Positions 7,372 through 15,913 of a stretch of 20,035 nucleotides of DNA are shown in pieces. The first letter of the stretch is position 1; the number at the start of each line of letters is the position of its first letter. A program made the position numbers and the translations under genes. The notes below the pieces were generated by a model, which did not search any database, was not told the origin of the DNA, and saw nothing but the letters and a program-made list of their open reading frames with translations. Source of the DNA: Liberibacter brunswickensis (lineage in GTDB: Bacteria > Pseudomonadota > Alphaproteobacteria > Rhizobiales > Rhizobiaceae); NCBI RefSeq assembly GCF_036858155.1, contig NZ_JAAEJX010000015.1:1-20035 (forward strand). Reading direction: 5' to 3'.

Positions 7372-9435
7372 ATGATAGACGACAGTATCGATCTTTTTTC
7401 TAAATTGCCAAAACAAAATCAGGAATCTTTTGATAAATTAGAAAAATCAGAAGAACCATATGATCCGCCAGCAATTGCCAATCAAAATTCATCTGATACT
7501 TATGATGCATCTTCAATACGCATTTTAGAAGGATTAGAACCAGTCCGCATGCGGCCAGGAATGTATATTGGTGGCACAGATGAAAAGGCATTACATCATC
7601 TTTTTTCTGAAGTAATTGATAATGCAATGGATGAAGTAATTGCTGGCCATGCAAATCTTATTGAAGTATCACTTGATGATAATGGATTTTTAACGGTAAC
7701 AGATAATGGTCGTGGTATCCCTGTAGAAAATCATCCAAAATTTCCCAATAAATCTACTCTTGAAATTATTTTGACTAAATTACATGCTGGAGGAAAATTT
7801 GACAGCTCTACTTATGAAATATCAGGCGGGCTACATGGCGTAGGAATATCAGTAGTTAATGCTTTATCAAGCGAATTGCATGTTGTTGTCATGAGAAAAA
7901 ATACAATTTTTTCACAGAAATTTGCTCGCGGCATTCCCTTAGGTCCTCTTGAAAATAAAGGGAAAATACGAAACAAACGTGGGACGAGCATAAAATTTCG
8001 TCCTGATCCAAAAATCTTTGGAAATAATGCGAGTTTTGATCCAGTTCGACTTCTAAAAATGACAAAATCCAAGGCTTATTTGTCTGGTCGTGTTAAAACA
8101 TGTTGGTCTTGCGATAAAAAAATATCGGAAAAATATAATATTCCAGAAAAAACAGAATTTTATTTTCCTGGTGGACTAAAAACATATCTTCAAAAAAAAT
8201 TAGAAAATCGATCTCTAATTTCTTCGGAAATTTTTACTGGTAAAACCGAAAAAAAAGGAAATCATAGTAGAAAAGTTGAATGGGCAATTGCTTGGTGTGA
8301 AGAAGATCCTGAAATAACTTCTTACTGTAACACTATCCTAACAGACGAAGGAGGAACACACGAATCAGGGCTTCGAATTGCTCTTACCAAAGGCATCAAA
8401 AAATATGCTGAACTCACTCAGAATAAGAGAGCTGCTTCCATTATTAGCGATGATCTAATGATTTCTGTTGTTGGCATTTTATCTATCTTTATTCGAGAAC
8501 CTGAATTTGCAGGACAAACTAAGACAAAACTTGTATCATTTGATGCACAACGTACTGTAGAAAACGCAATACGAGATTCTTTTGATCATTATTTAATTCA
8601 AAATCCAGTTGAATCTACAAAATTATTAGAATGGATAATTGAACGATCTGAAGAACGTTTGAGAAAACGTAAACAACGAGAAGTTAATCGCAAAACAGCA
8701 ATTCGTAAACTTAGACTTCCAGGAAAGTTAGCGGATTGTTCACAAAGTACAGCAATAGGTACGGAACTATTCATCGTGGAAGGAGATTCAGCAGGTGGTT
8801 CAGCAAAACAAGCGAGAAATCGCAATAACCAAGCTATACTACCATTACGTGGGAAAATTCTTAATGTTGCAAGTGCTGGATCAGAAAAGATTAGAAACAA
8901 TCAGCAAATCATGGATCTAATTCAAGCTTTGGGATGTCGTACAAGATCACAATATCGAGAAGAGGATCTCAGATACGAAAAAGTCATTATCATGACAGAT
9001 GCTGATGTAGATGGTGCTCATATTGCTTCTCTACTCTTGACTTTTTTCTATCAAGAGATGTACGATCTTATTGAACAAAGACATCTTTTTTTAATTTGCC
9101 CCCCTCTTTTTAGAATTACTCAAGGGACAAAATCTATCTATGCACGTGACGAGGAACATAAAAAGGAAATTCTTAAAGAATTTAAGGAAAATGGAAAGGG
9201 TAAAATAGAAATAAGTCGTTTTAAAGGACTGGGAGAAATGTTAGCATCTCAGTTGAAAGAAACGGCAATGGATACTAAAAAAAGAACTCTTCTACGTGTA
9301 GAAATTAATAAAGATCAAGATTCTTCAGCAAAAACCCAAGATTCAATAAATAAATTAATGGGTACTAAGGCAGATGAAAGATTTAAATTTATTCAAGAAA
9401 GAGCAAGTTTTATCGATGATGTGGATGCAAAGTAA
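7372..9435 (+). CDS. parE: DNA topoisomerase IV subunit B
   Basis: ATPase subunit that with ParC decatenates daughter chromosomes. GHKL ATP-site motifs: EVIDNAMDE at residues 80-88, DNGRGIP at 111-117 and GGLHGVG at 152-158. The TOPRIM domain has VEGDSAGGS at about 468-476 and DADVDG at 543-548. ParE rather than GyrB is supported by the 687-aa length, the HPKFPNKSTLE run after the DNGRGIP motif, and LNVASAG plus QALGCRTRSQYREEDLRYE in the second half, which are typical of alphaproteobacterial ParE. The ATG at 7372 was preferred to an in-frame TTG seven codons earlier that lacks a ribosome site. The first ~45 residues before the ATPase domain are a variable extension. It follows the lipoprotein-like gene after 90 nt. 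Confidence 0.95.
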   Translation: MIDDSIDLFSKLPKQNQESFDKLEKSEEPYDPPAIANQNSSDTYDASSIRILEGLEPVRMRPGMYIGGTDEKALHHLFSEVIDNAMDEVIAGHANLIEVSLDDNGFLTVTDNGRGIPVENHPKFPNKSTLEIILTKLHAGGKFDSSTYEISGGLHGVGISVVNALSSELHVVVMRKNTIFSQKFARGIPLGPLENKGKIRNKRGTSIKFRPDPKIFGNNASFDPVRLLKMTKSKAYLSGRVKTCWSCDKKISEKYNIPEKTEFYFPGGLKTYLQKKLENRSLISSEIFTGKTEKKGNHSRKVEWAIAWCEEDPEITSYCNTILTDEGGTHESGLRIALTKGIKKYAELTQNKRAASIISDDLMISVVGILSIFIREPEFAGQTKTKLVSFDAQRTVENAIRDSFDHYLIQNPVESTKLLEWIIERSEERLRKRKQREVNRKTAIRKLRLPGKLADCSQSTAIGTELFIVEGDSAGGSAKQARNRNNQAILPLRGKILNVASAGSEKIRNNQQIMDLIQALGCRTRSQYREEDLRYEKVIIMTDADVDGAHIASLLLTFFYQEMYDLIEQRHLFLICPPLFRITQGTKSIYARDEEHKKEILKEFKENGKGKIEISRFKGLGEMLASQLKETAMDTKKRTLLRVEINKDQDSSAKTQDSINKLMGTKADERFKFIQERASFIDDVDAK

Positions 9436-9611
9436 AAAATAACAAGCACTAAGCTTTTAAATTTTGTACTGTCTTTTCTATTATAAATTTTATCGTATTT
9501 AAAGTTAAGACAAAAAGGGATATGAGGCTATATTCATAAGATCTCCGTGTCATACAAATTTAGTATATTATTCGACATTAAATTAAAACTGGCAAAGGAT
9601 ATGATATAATT

Positions 9612-10688
9612 ATGAGAGAAAAAATATTAAATCCTAAAGGAATAATGCGATGGATGATTATTTTTATAATCTTAACTTCTCTTTATTTCCTCAAGGGATT
9701 TTTTGCCCCAGTGTTAGCCGCTCTTATTATTGGTTTTACGAGCTGGCCATTGTATAGTTTATTTATATCTAAAGAAGAAAAATCTTCTACTTTATTAGCA
9801 GCATTTGCTACTATATTAGTTGTATTCTCATTTGTTATTCCTCTTTTATCTTTATCTTATTATGGAATGTTAGAAATAAAAGTATTAGCATCTCAAATCG
9901 CCTTAACGAATGAACATGGTATTCCTGTTCCCCGTTGGTTATCTAGTATACCTGGTGGTGGTTTATGGGCTTCGGAATTGTGGAAGCATCATCTCTCTCA
10001 TCCTCAAAGCCTCAAAGTTCTTGCCGAAACTTTTTTTAAAACAAATGGTGCTGATTTTATCCAAAAATTTGTACCTTTTTTCTTCGGTATTATTTTAGAT
10101 TATTGCTTATCTGCTATTTTTATGGTCATAGCATTATTCTTTTTTTATCGAGATGGTTTTCCTATATCTAGACAATTAGATTATTTAGGAGATCATCTTT
10201 TCCCTGTATATTGGAAAAAATTATCAAAAGTTATCCCTAAAGTAATTAGATCAACTTTTTTAGGTATGACAATTATTGCGATTGGAGAAGGATTAATATT
10301 AGGAACTGCATATTGGCTAGCAAGCGTCCCCTCGCATGTTACATTGGGAATTATCACTGCCATAATGGCTATGATTCCTGGTGGAGCACCCGTCTCATTT
10401 ACAAGCGTGTCAATCTACCTTCTTATAAAAGGTAATATTTTTAACGCTATTTGTCTATTTTCTTGGGGCGCAATTGAACTATTTATAGTAGATAAAACAC
10501 TCAGACCATTTCTTGTAGGAGGACCTATTAAACTACCCTTTCTTCCGACTTTTTTTGGTTTAGTTGGAGGTGTAAGAACTATGGGTTTATTAGGATTATT
10601 TATTGGACCAGTACTAATGGCTCTGATCTCTGTGATTTGGAAAGAATCTATTATTGCAATAAAAGAAAGTAATAATAAAAATAAATAG
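9612..10688 (+). CDS. AI-2E family (PerM/UPF0118) membrane protein
   Basis: Inner-membrane protein of 358 aa with the pattern of this family: two closely spaced N-terminal helices (about residues 13-50), a third at 62-85, a soluble loop with the dipeptide-rich segment at 100-150, then hydrophobic segments at about 155-180, 213-240, 243-275, 277-300 and 310-345. The MIPGGAP stretch at 254-260 occupies the site of the family's conserved P-rich motif. Members include the AI-2 exporter TqsA, PerM and Na+/H+ antiporters, so the substrate cannot be told from sequence. The ATG at 9612 has AAGGA about 13 nt before it, a slightly long spacing. It is 176 nt downstream of parE and convergent with the DUF2336 gene. 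Confidence 0.9.
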   Translation: MREKILNPKGIMRWMIIFIILTSLYFLKGFFAPVLAALIIGFTSWPLYSLFISKEEKSSTLLAAFATILVVFSFVIPLLSLSYYGMLEIKVLASQIALTNEHGIPVPRWLSSIPGGGLWASELWKHHLSHPQSLKVLAETFFKTNGADFIQKFVPFFFGIILDYCLSAIFMVIALFFFYRDGFPISRQLDYLGDHLFPVYWKKLSKVIPKVIRSTFLGMTIIAIGEGLILGTAYWLASVPSHVTLGIITAIMAMIPGGAPVSFTSVSIYLLIKGNIFNAICLFSWGAIELFIVDKTLRPFLVGGPIKLPFLPTFFGLVGGVRTMGLLGLFIGPVLMALISVIWKESIIAIKESNNKNK

Positions 10689-10825
10689 AATTATTTTAGA
10701 TATAATAATAGTGTTATTTGTTGTCATAAATGAAGTAATATCAAAGAATATTTTTAATTACTAAGACGTTATTAATATAAAAGATCACTGTAGTAAATTA
10801 TAATTATCACTTAATATTATTTTGT

Positions 10826-11977
10826 TTATGCTGCTACAATGAGCCTAGAAGATGATCTTTTAGCTATTGAACGAACAAATTTTCTATTCAACTCTAAATA
10901 TATTCTTTCTATCATTTCCATTAATTCTTTTGCAGGCATACCAATAAAATCTCTTTTCCGCATGAGTTTTAATATTTTTTCTGCTATAATTCTAGGTTCT
11001 GCTAACATTATCTCAGCAGATACTTCACGCCAAATAATTGTTGTCTCGACAAAAATATCACTAATATCAGAAATTATCCCTACTAATTCGTATAAGGAAC
11101 GAATAACATGAAAGCCACCTGTAAAAAGAATAGAACGAACTTTATCTGTGCTATATTCTGAAATATTTGCCAGAATAACAACAACGAAATCAATTGCTCC
11201 AATCATAATAGCATATATTAAAAGAGCTGGAGTTAACTGGCCATCTTTTTGCAAAATATCTACTAGCTCATATAAATCTTGCGTCTTATGTACATTAGAT
11301 ACCATTTCTAGTATACCTACTCTCATACTTTCTTCAGAGAGAATTTTAATACGACGAAAAGGAATTATTTTATGAACAATTTTTGATTGACATAATACTT
11401 TACACATACCCTTCATCAAGAGATATTGAGCTTTTAAAGGAAGATCCGCACGAGATGACAAAATATCTCTTATAATCGCATTATGATAAAAACGTTCTAC
11501 TATCTGCATTAATAAAGAACTAGATAATAAAATTGATTTATTTCCTAGCAAAGCTATAATATGATCTGCACATCCATTTTCTACTAAATTTTCTGCTACA
11601 ACATCCGATAGTTTATAGCGAGAAGCTATAAAGATAGATATCATATTATTCCCCCTACTAATAAGATCAATAAGATCATTATCACTTAGAACAGGAGAAT
11701 GCATAATCATAGTGCCAGATACATCAGGATGATCTTCACAAAGAGCAATAACTACATGTTTCGGTGCATTATTAGATAGTGCTATAGCACGTGCCAATGA
11801 TAAACGAACTCTTGAAGAAGAATCATCTAGTAAATGAGTCATTGCTAAAACTAAAGAAGACTTTTCCTCATCTACAAGCTCTTCCATACACCAGGCTCTT
11901 CCTATAATACGAGCAATAGTAATTCTTTCTTGTAACTTGGCTGTTTTAGCCCATTTTATAAACGATTGTACACTCAC
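10826..11977 (-). CDS. DUF2336 domain-containing protein
   Basis: 383 aa, all-helical, of the alphaproteobacterial DUF2336 family, whose function is unknown. The N-terminal run VQSFIKWAKTAKLQERITIA matches the usual start of rhizobial members. Residues about 30-100 carry two HEAT-like helical repeats (for example LTHLLDDSSSRVRLSLARAIA-type spacing near 60-80), and a long helical array follows to the C-terminus, ending in a basic RKFVRSIAKRSSSR tail. It has no membrane segment or signal peptide. I chose the GTG at 11977, which has GAGG 6 nt before it and gives the family N-terminus; the frame is open 13 codons further to a GTG at 12016. It stands alone, divergent from pth and convergent with the AI-2E gene. 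Scaffold or protein-binding role is inference from the fold. Confidence 0.8.
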   Translation of the reverse strand: MSVQSFIKWAKTAKLQERITIARIIGRAWCMEELVDEEKSSLVLAMTHLLDDSSSRVRLSLARAIALSNNAPKHVVIALCEDHPDVSGTMIMHSPVLSDNDLIDLISRGNNMISIFIASRYKLSDVVAENLVENGCADHIIALLGNKSILLSSSLLMQIVERFYHNAIIRDILSSRADLPLKAQYLLMKGMCKVLCQSKIVHKIIPFRRIKILSEESMRVGILEMVSNVHKTQDLYELVDILQKDGQLTPALLIYAIMIGAIDFVVVILANISEYSTDKVRSILFTGGFHVIRSLYELVGIISDISDIFVETTIIWREVSAEIMLAEPRIIAEKILKLMRKRDFIGMPAKELMEMIERIYLELNRKFVRSIAKRSSSRLIVAA

Positions 11978-12016
11978 AGTAATCCTCAAGATAAAATAAC
12001 TAAACCTATACGCCAC

Positions 12017-12360
12017 TAAAAATTTAAACTGGAAAGGTTAATTGTTAGTTCTTATTTTTCAGAATTACTGGAATCATCAACCAAGAAATCACATTGAATC
12101 AAATTCACAACTAAGATGTTAAATCTTTTATGCAAAAGTGTAAAAGGAAAATAAATAATTAAAATTCAATAAAATTAAAAATAATTATTAATTACAATTA
12201 AAATAAGAATAAAATATTTTTATTAGAAATATTCTAATATATTAAATAGTTCTTCATAAAATAATTTTTGTATTCATATTAAATATATCAAGATATAAAA
12301 TTATTATGATATTTCAACAAAAATATAAAATTAGTTATAATAGCTATGGAGAAAATTTCT
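12017..12360. other. Divergent intergenic region between DUF2336 gene and pth
   Basis: About 345 bp, very AT-rich in its right half. It holds no gene, tRNA or readable remnant. In many rhizobia rplY (L25) lies directly before pth; no trace of it could be read here. The right end contains the candidate pth -10 box. Confidence 0.5.
12313..12341 (+). promoter_or_regulatory. Candidate promoter for pth
   Basis: TATAAT at 12336-12341 with TTCAAC (three of six to TTGACA) 17 nt upstream at 12313-12318. Transcription would begin near 12348, past the upstream in-frame ATG at 12346, which agrees with translation starting at 12361. Weak -35 match; inference from pattern. Confidence 0.35.
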
Positions 12361-12951
12361 ATGTTAATCGTTGCTGGTCTTGGTAATCCTGGAAAAGAGT
12401 ACCATGCAAATCGTCATAACATTGGTTTTGTATGTATTGATCGAATTCATGCATTTCATTTTTTCTCTTCTTGGAAAAAAAAATTTCATGCTGAAATATC
12501 TGAAGGAAAAATAGATGGCTTACACACGATTCTAATAAAGCCACAAACATTTATGAATTTATCTGGAAAATCTCTTGTAGAAGTAATAAATTTTTATAAA
12601 CCTTCTCTTGAAAACTGCCTAATTATTCATGATGAATTGGACATTGAATTTGGCAAACTACGTCTTAAAACTGGTGGAAGTGATGCCGGACATAACGGTC
12701 TAAAGTCAATTAGTGAAAGCTGCGGAAAAAACTATAAACGTCTCCGAATTGGAATTGGCCGTCCTCAAAACAAAGAACATGTTACAAAATATGTTTTAGA
12801 TGATTTCTCCCCTACTGAAAAATCATCTTTATCACCTATAATTGATAACATTGCGCAATACTTTCCACTGCTAGCTAAAAGAGAAGATGAATTATTTTTA
12901 AAACATATTATAAAATTTCAAGAATCAAATTCTCAAATGATTCATGAATAG
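12361..12951 (+). CDS. pth: Peptidyl-tRNA hydrolase
   Basis: Cleaves the ester bond of peptidyl-tRNA released by stalled ribosomes, recycling tRNA. Catalytic and binding residues line up with E. coli Pth: N9 and H19 in GLGNPGKEYHANRHN, N66 in MNLSG, the HDELD loop at 90-94, and N112 in GHNGLKS. 196 aa is the usual length. The ATG at 12361 is preferred to the one at 12346: it has GGAG about 9 nt ahead and gives the family N-terminus MLIVAGLGNPG, while the upstream ATG has no ribosome site. It is followed by ychF on the same strand after about 170 nt, the usual alphaproteobacterial pairing. Confidence 0.96.
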   Translation: MLIVAGLGNPGKEYHANRHNIGFVCIDRIHAFHFFSSWKKKFHAEISEGKIDGLHTILIKPQTFMNLSGKSLVEVINFYKPSLENCLIIHDELDIEFGKLRLKTGGSDAGHNGLKSISESCGKNYKRLRIGIGRPQNKEHVTKYVLDDFSPTEKSSLSPIIDNIAQYFPLLAKREDELFLKHIIKFQESNSQMIHE

Positions 12952-13059
12952 AGATATACAACTTGATTGCTAAACTACATTTAATAGGAATGAACAATGA
13001 TTTTTATAATTTTCTGTGCAAGCAATGTAGTAAAATATTATAAAAAAATGAAACTTTTC

Positions 13060-13076
13060 ATTGACCTAATGTCAAT
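13060..13076 (+). promoter_or_regulatory. Short inverted repeat upstream of ychF
   Basis: ATTGAC, 5-nt loop, GTCAAT, 45 nt before the ychF start. The left arm includes TTGACC, a good -35 box for an alphaproteobacterial housekeeping sigma factor, but no clear -10 follows at 16-18 nt. It could be part of a ychF promoter or an operator; there is no T-tract to make it a terminator of pth. Confidence 0.25.
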
Positions 13077-13120
13077 ACTTTGCTTCATGAAAGAAAGAGG
13101 TTTTTCAAAAGGAATTTTTT

Positions 13121-14224
13121 ATGGGTTTTAAATGTGGTATTATAGGACTTCCCAATGTTGGAAAGTCAACGCTTTTTAATGCATTAACACGTACAGGATT
13201 AGCTCAAGCAGCAAATTATCCCTTTTGTACAATTGAACCCAATTCTGGTGAAGTAGCTGTTCCTGATTCTCGAATGCATAAATTAGCTAAAATAGCAAAA
13301 TCAAAAGACTTAGTTCCTACACGTATGTCATTTGTTGATATTGCTGGAATAGTACGTGGTGCATCAAAAGGAGAAGGATTAGGAAATCAATTTCTAGCTA
13401 ATATTCGTGAAGTTGATGCTATTGTCCATGTACTGCGTTGTTTTGAAGACGAAAATATTATTCATGTTGATGGTAAAATAGATCCAATTAGTGATATAGA
13501 AACAATAGAAACAGAATTAATGCTATCTGATCTCGAAAGACTTGAACGTCTTTTTGAAAAGAATAAAAAACATAAAAATAATAAGTCTGAAGATATACTT
13601 TTAATTCAATCAATAATTTACGATTCTTTACGACTAATAGAATCAGGAAAACCTGTTCGAGGTTTATTGCAATCTCTTGATTCTAATGCAATACCTGTTT
13701 TCAAAAGTCTAAATCTTCTTACTGAAAAACCAATACTTTATGTTTGTAACGTTTCAGAGAATGATTGTAAAAAAGGAAATATTCATACAGAAAAAGTGCG
13801 AAAATTAGCAGAACAACAAAATGCGGAAATGATTATGGTTTCTGCATCTATTGAAGCTGAGATATCACAACTTCCAGAAGAAGAACGTACTGTGTTTATG
13901 GAAGAATTAGGTATTTCTATATCAGGACTTGAACTACTAATTAAATCTGGATATAGACTTCTTGATTTGATAACATATTTTACGGTTGGCCCTAAAGAAA
14001 CTCGTGCTTGGACAATTCCTAGAGGGACTAATGCTCAAAAAGCAGCAGGAATCATACATACTGATTTCGAAAAAGGATTTATACGTGCAGTCACGATTTC
14101 TTATGAAGATTTCATAGAAATTGGCGGAGAGAATGCAGCAAAAGAGGCTGGGAAATCAAGAAGTGAAGGCGCAGAGTATATCGTTAAAGATGGTGATATA
14201 ATGCACTTTAGATTTAACGTATAA
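13121..14224 (+). CDS. ychF: Ribosome-binding ATPase YchF (OLA1/Obg-related)
   Basis: P-loop NTPase of the Obg group that prefers ATP, binds ribosomes and affects translation start choice and oxidative stress response. Motifs: GLPNVGKST at residues 9-17, DIAG at 73-76, then GASKGEGLGNQFL at 80-92. The G4 region reads NVSE in place of NKxD, the feature tied to ATP rather than GTP use. A helical insertion rich in Lys and Glu spans about 130-165, and a TGS domain fills the last ~85 residues (ITYFTVGPKETRAWTI to the end). The full length of 367 aa and an AAGGA about 7 nt before the ATG make start and product secure. Downstream of pth. Peroxide sensitivity links have been reported for YchF in other bacteria; nothing here shows that for this one. 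Confidence 0.97.
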   Translation: MGFKCGIIGLPNVGKSTLFNALTRTGLAQAANYPFCTIEPNSGEVAVPDSRMHKLAKIAKSKDLVPTRMSFVDIAGIVRGASKGEGLGNQFLANIREVDAIVHVLRCFEDENIIHVDGKIDPISDIETIETELMLSDLERLERLFEKNKKHKNNKSEDILLIQSIIYDSLRLIESGKPVRGLLQSLDSNAIPVFKSLNLLTEKPILYVCNVSENDCKKGNIHTEKVRKLAEQQNAEMIMVSASIEAEISQLPEEERTVFMEELGISISGLELLIKSGYRLLDLITYFTVGPKETRAWTIPRGTNAQKAAGIIHTDFEKGFIRAVTISYEDFIEIGGENAAKEAGKSRSEGAEYIVKDGDIMHFRFNV

Positions 14225-14560
14225 TTTCAAAAATCATAAAAATATATTTTATATTAACTTCATAATATTTTATTAACTAATATTTAGATTATGCAATTAT
14301 TTCATGACCTTTAAGTAGATAAAATGAATTTAAGTATATGAAATAACATGATAATATATTATGATTTTAAATCACTTATATTAAAAGTTTAAAAGTAATA
14401 AAAATACCTCAAAAGACAATTTTTTGATCTCTAAAAATAGAATGTTGTTTTAATATTGAGATATTTTTTTAATAGTTTTATAGATAATATAGTTTTGTAT
14501 TATATATCTATAATTGATATGTAATTATTATAATCTCCCTTTAATTTTTTGGAAAAAAAT
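14225..14560. other. AT-rich gap between ychF and the phosphofructokinase gene
   Basis: About 335 bp with no gene or RNA recognised. It contains two exact TATAAT hexamers near its right end (14509-14514 and 14529-14534) that could serve the downstream gene, though neither has a good -35 at the right distance. Several AT-only palindromes (for example ATAATATATTAT near 14351-14362) are expected from composition. Confidence 0.5.
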
Positions 14561-15763
14561 ATGGTAAAGCATAAAGTAGCTTTTCTAACAGCTGGTGGCA
14601 TTGCTCCTTGTTTATCTTCAGCTATTGGTATGATGATTAAACGTTATAGTGAGATTCTTCCAGAAGCAGAGTTGATTTGTTATAGATCTGGATATCAGGG
14701 ATTACTTTTAGACGACAAGATTATAGTTACTCCAAATATGCGACATCATACAGATGAATTACTATCTTTTGGTGGTTCTCCTATAGGAAATAGCCGTGTA
14801 AAATTAACTAATGTTTCCGATTGTATTAAGAGAGGATTGATTAAAAAAGGTGAAGATCCGCTAGAAATATCAGCTAGCCACCTTATGAAAAGCGGAGTAA
14901 CTATTCTTCATACAATAGGAGGAGACGATACTAATACAACAGCTTGCGATCTTCTTCGTTATCTTAAAGAAAAAAATTACGACATTACTATTGTTGGATT
15001 ACCAAAAACAATAGACAATGATATTGTTCCTATACATCAGTCTTTAGGTGCTTTGACAGCTGCGCATGTGAGTGCACGTTTTTTTGATAATATTTCTAAT
15101 GAACGTAGTGCATCACCTAAAAGTCTAATTATACACGAAGTCATGGGAAGAAATTGTGGATGGTTAACAGCCTATTCTGCTCATTGCTACTTAAATATGA
15201 TTCGAGATAGAAATTATATTGATGGATTAATTTTTTCGTCTGATTTTAAAGCTATAGATGGTGTTTATATACCTGAAATGTCTTTTAATCTTGAAAAAGA
15301 AATTGAACGTTTAAGAATAGTTATGGCAAAAAAAGGATCTGTTGCTATTTTTGTATCTGAAGGTGCTTGTCGTGATGCTATAGTGGACTTCCGTATATCA
15401 TCTGGTGAAAAAATTCATAGAGATTCTTTCAACCACATTCTCCTTGATAAAATTAATGTCGGATCTTGGTTTTCCGATAAATTTGCAAGTATGATAAAAG
15501 CAGAGCGTTCAATTATACAAAAATCAGGATATTTTGCTCGTTCTGCTGCTTCTGGAAAAGAAGATTTAAATCTCATAAGGAAAATGGTTTTCCTAGCAGT
15601 AGACAGTGCAATTTCTGGATTATCTGGTGTTACAGGAGAAGATGAAAGAGAAAATAATGTTTTACGGATTATTAGATTTGAAGATATAAAAGGTGGCAAA
15701 GTTTTTGATATAAACACGCCTTGGTTTTCCGAAGTATTACGACATACGGGACAAGAATTATAG
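14561..15763 (+). CDS. pfp: Pyrophosphate-dependent 6-phosphofructokinase
   Basis: Converts fructose 6-phosphate and PPi to fructose 1,6-bisphosphate and Pi, reversibly, in place of ATP-dependent PFK. Donor choice is read from two sites: GGDDTN at residues 120-125, where ATP enzymes have Gly instead of the second Asp, and PKTIDND at 148-154, where ATP enzymes have PGTIDND. The substrate-binding MGR is at 195-197. 400 aa matches the alphaproteobacterial PPi-PFK group. The start is the ATG at 14561 with GGA about 8-9 nt before it; an in-frame TTG four codons earlier overlaps that ribosome site. It stands alone after a 335-bp AT-rich gap. With PPi as donor, glycolysis saves one ATP per hexose, plausible for an energy-limited parasite (inference). 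Confidence 0.94.
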   Translation: MVKHKVAFLTAGGIAPCLSSAIGMMIKRYSEILPEAELICYRSGYQGLLLDDKIIVTPNMRHHTDELLSFGGSPIGNSRVKLTNVSDCIKRGLIKKGEDPLEISASHLMKSGVTILHTIGGDDTNTTACDLLRYLKEKNYDITIVGLPKTIDNDIVPIHQSLGALTAAHVSARFFDNISNERSASPKSLIIHEVMGRNCGWLTAYSAHCYLNMIRDRNYIDGLIFSSDFKAIDGVYIPEMSFNLEKEIERLRIVMAKKGSVAIFVSEGACRDAIVDFRISSGEKIHRDSFNHILLDKINVGSWFSDKFASMIKAERSIIQKSGYFARSAASGKEDLNLIRKMVFLAVDSAISGLSGVTGEDERENNVLRIIRFEDIKGGKVFDINTPWFSEVLRHTGQEL

Positions 15764-15913
15764 ATATTAACAACAATCAATATAAGAGTTATAATATTAG
15801 GTCTATGTTTTTATAAATAAAGTTTGCAATCATCTTTCGTCATTTTTATTTTAGATATTATTTTTTATATTTTTAAATATTTTTTTATTAATAATATTTT
15901 TGAGAAATTATCC

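Noticed and set aside
7372..9435. Gene could be gyrB
   Set aside because: Length of 687 aa, the HPKFPNKSTLE run and the LNVASAG / QALGCRTRSQYREEDLRYE blocks match ParE; GyrB of alphaproteobacteria is longer and reads differently at these sites.
9441..9460. Short AAGC/GCTT hairpin after parE as a terminator
   Set aside because: Only a 4-bp stem with a mixed A/T tail; too weak to call.
10734..10762. AGTAAT...ATTACT inverted repeat between the convergent AI-2E and DUF2336 genes
   Set aside because: Six-bp AT-rich arms with a long loop and no T-tract; chance level.
14351..14362. AT-only palindrome ATAATATATTAT before the phosphofructokinase gene
   Set aside because: Only A and T, expected from composition; flanking bases break the symmetry.
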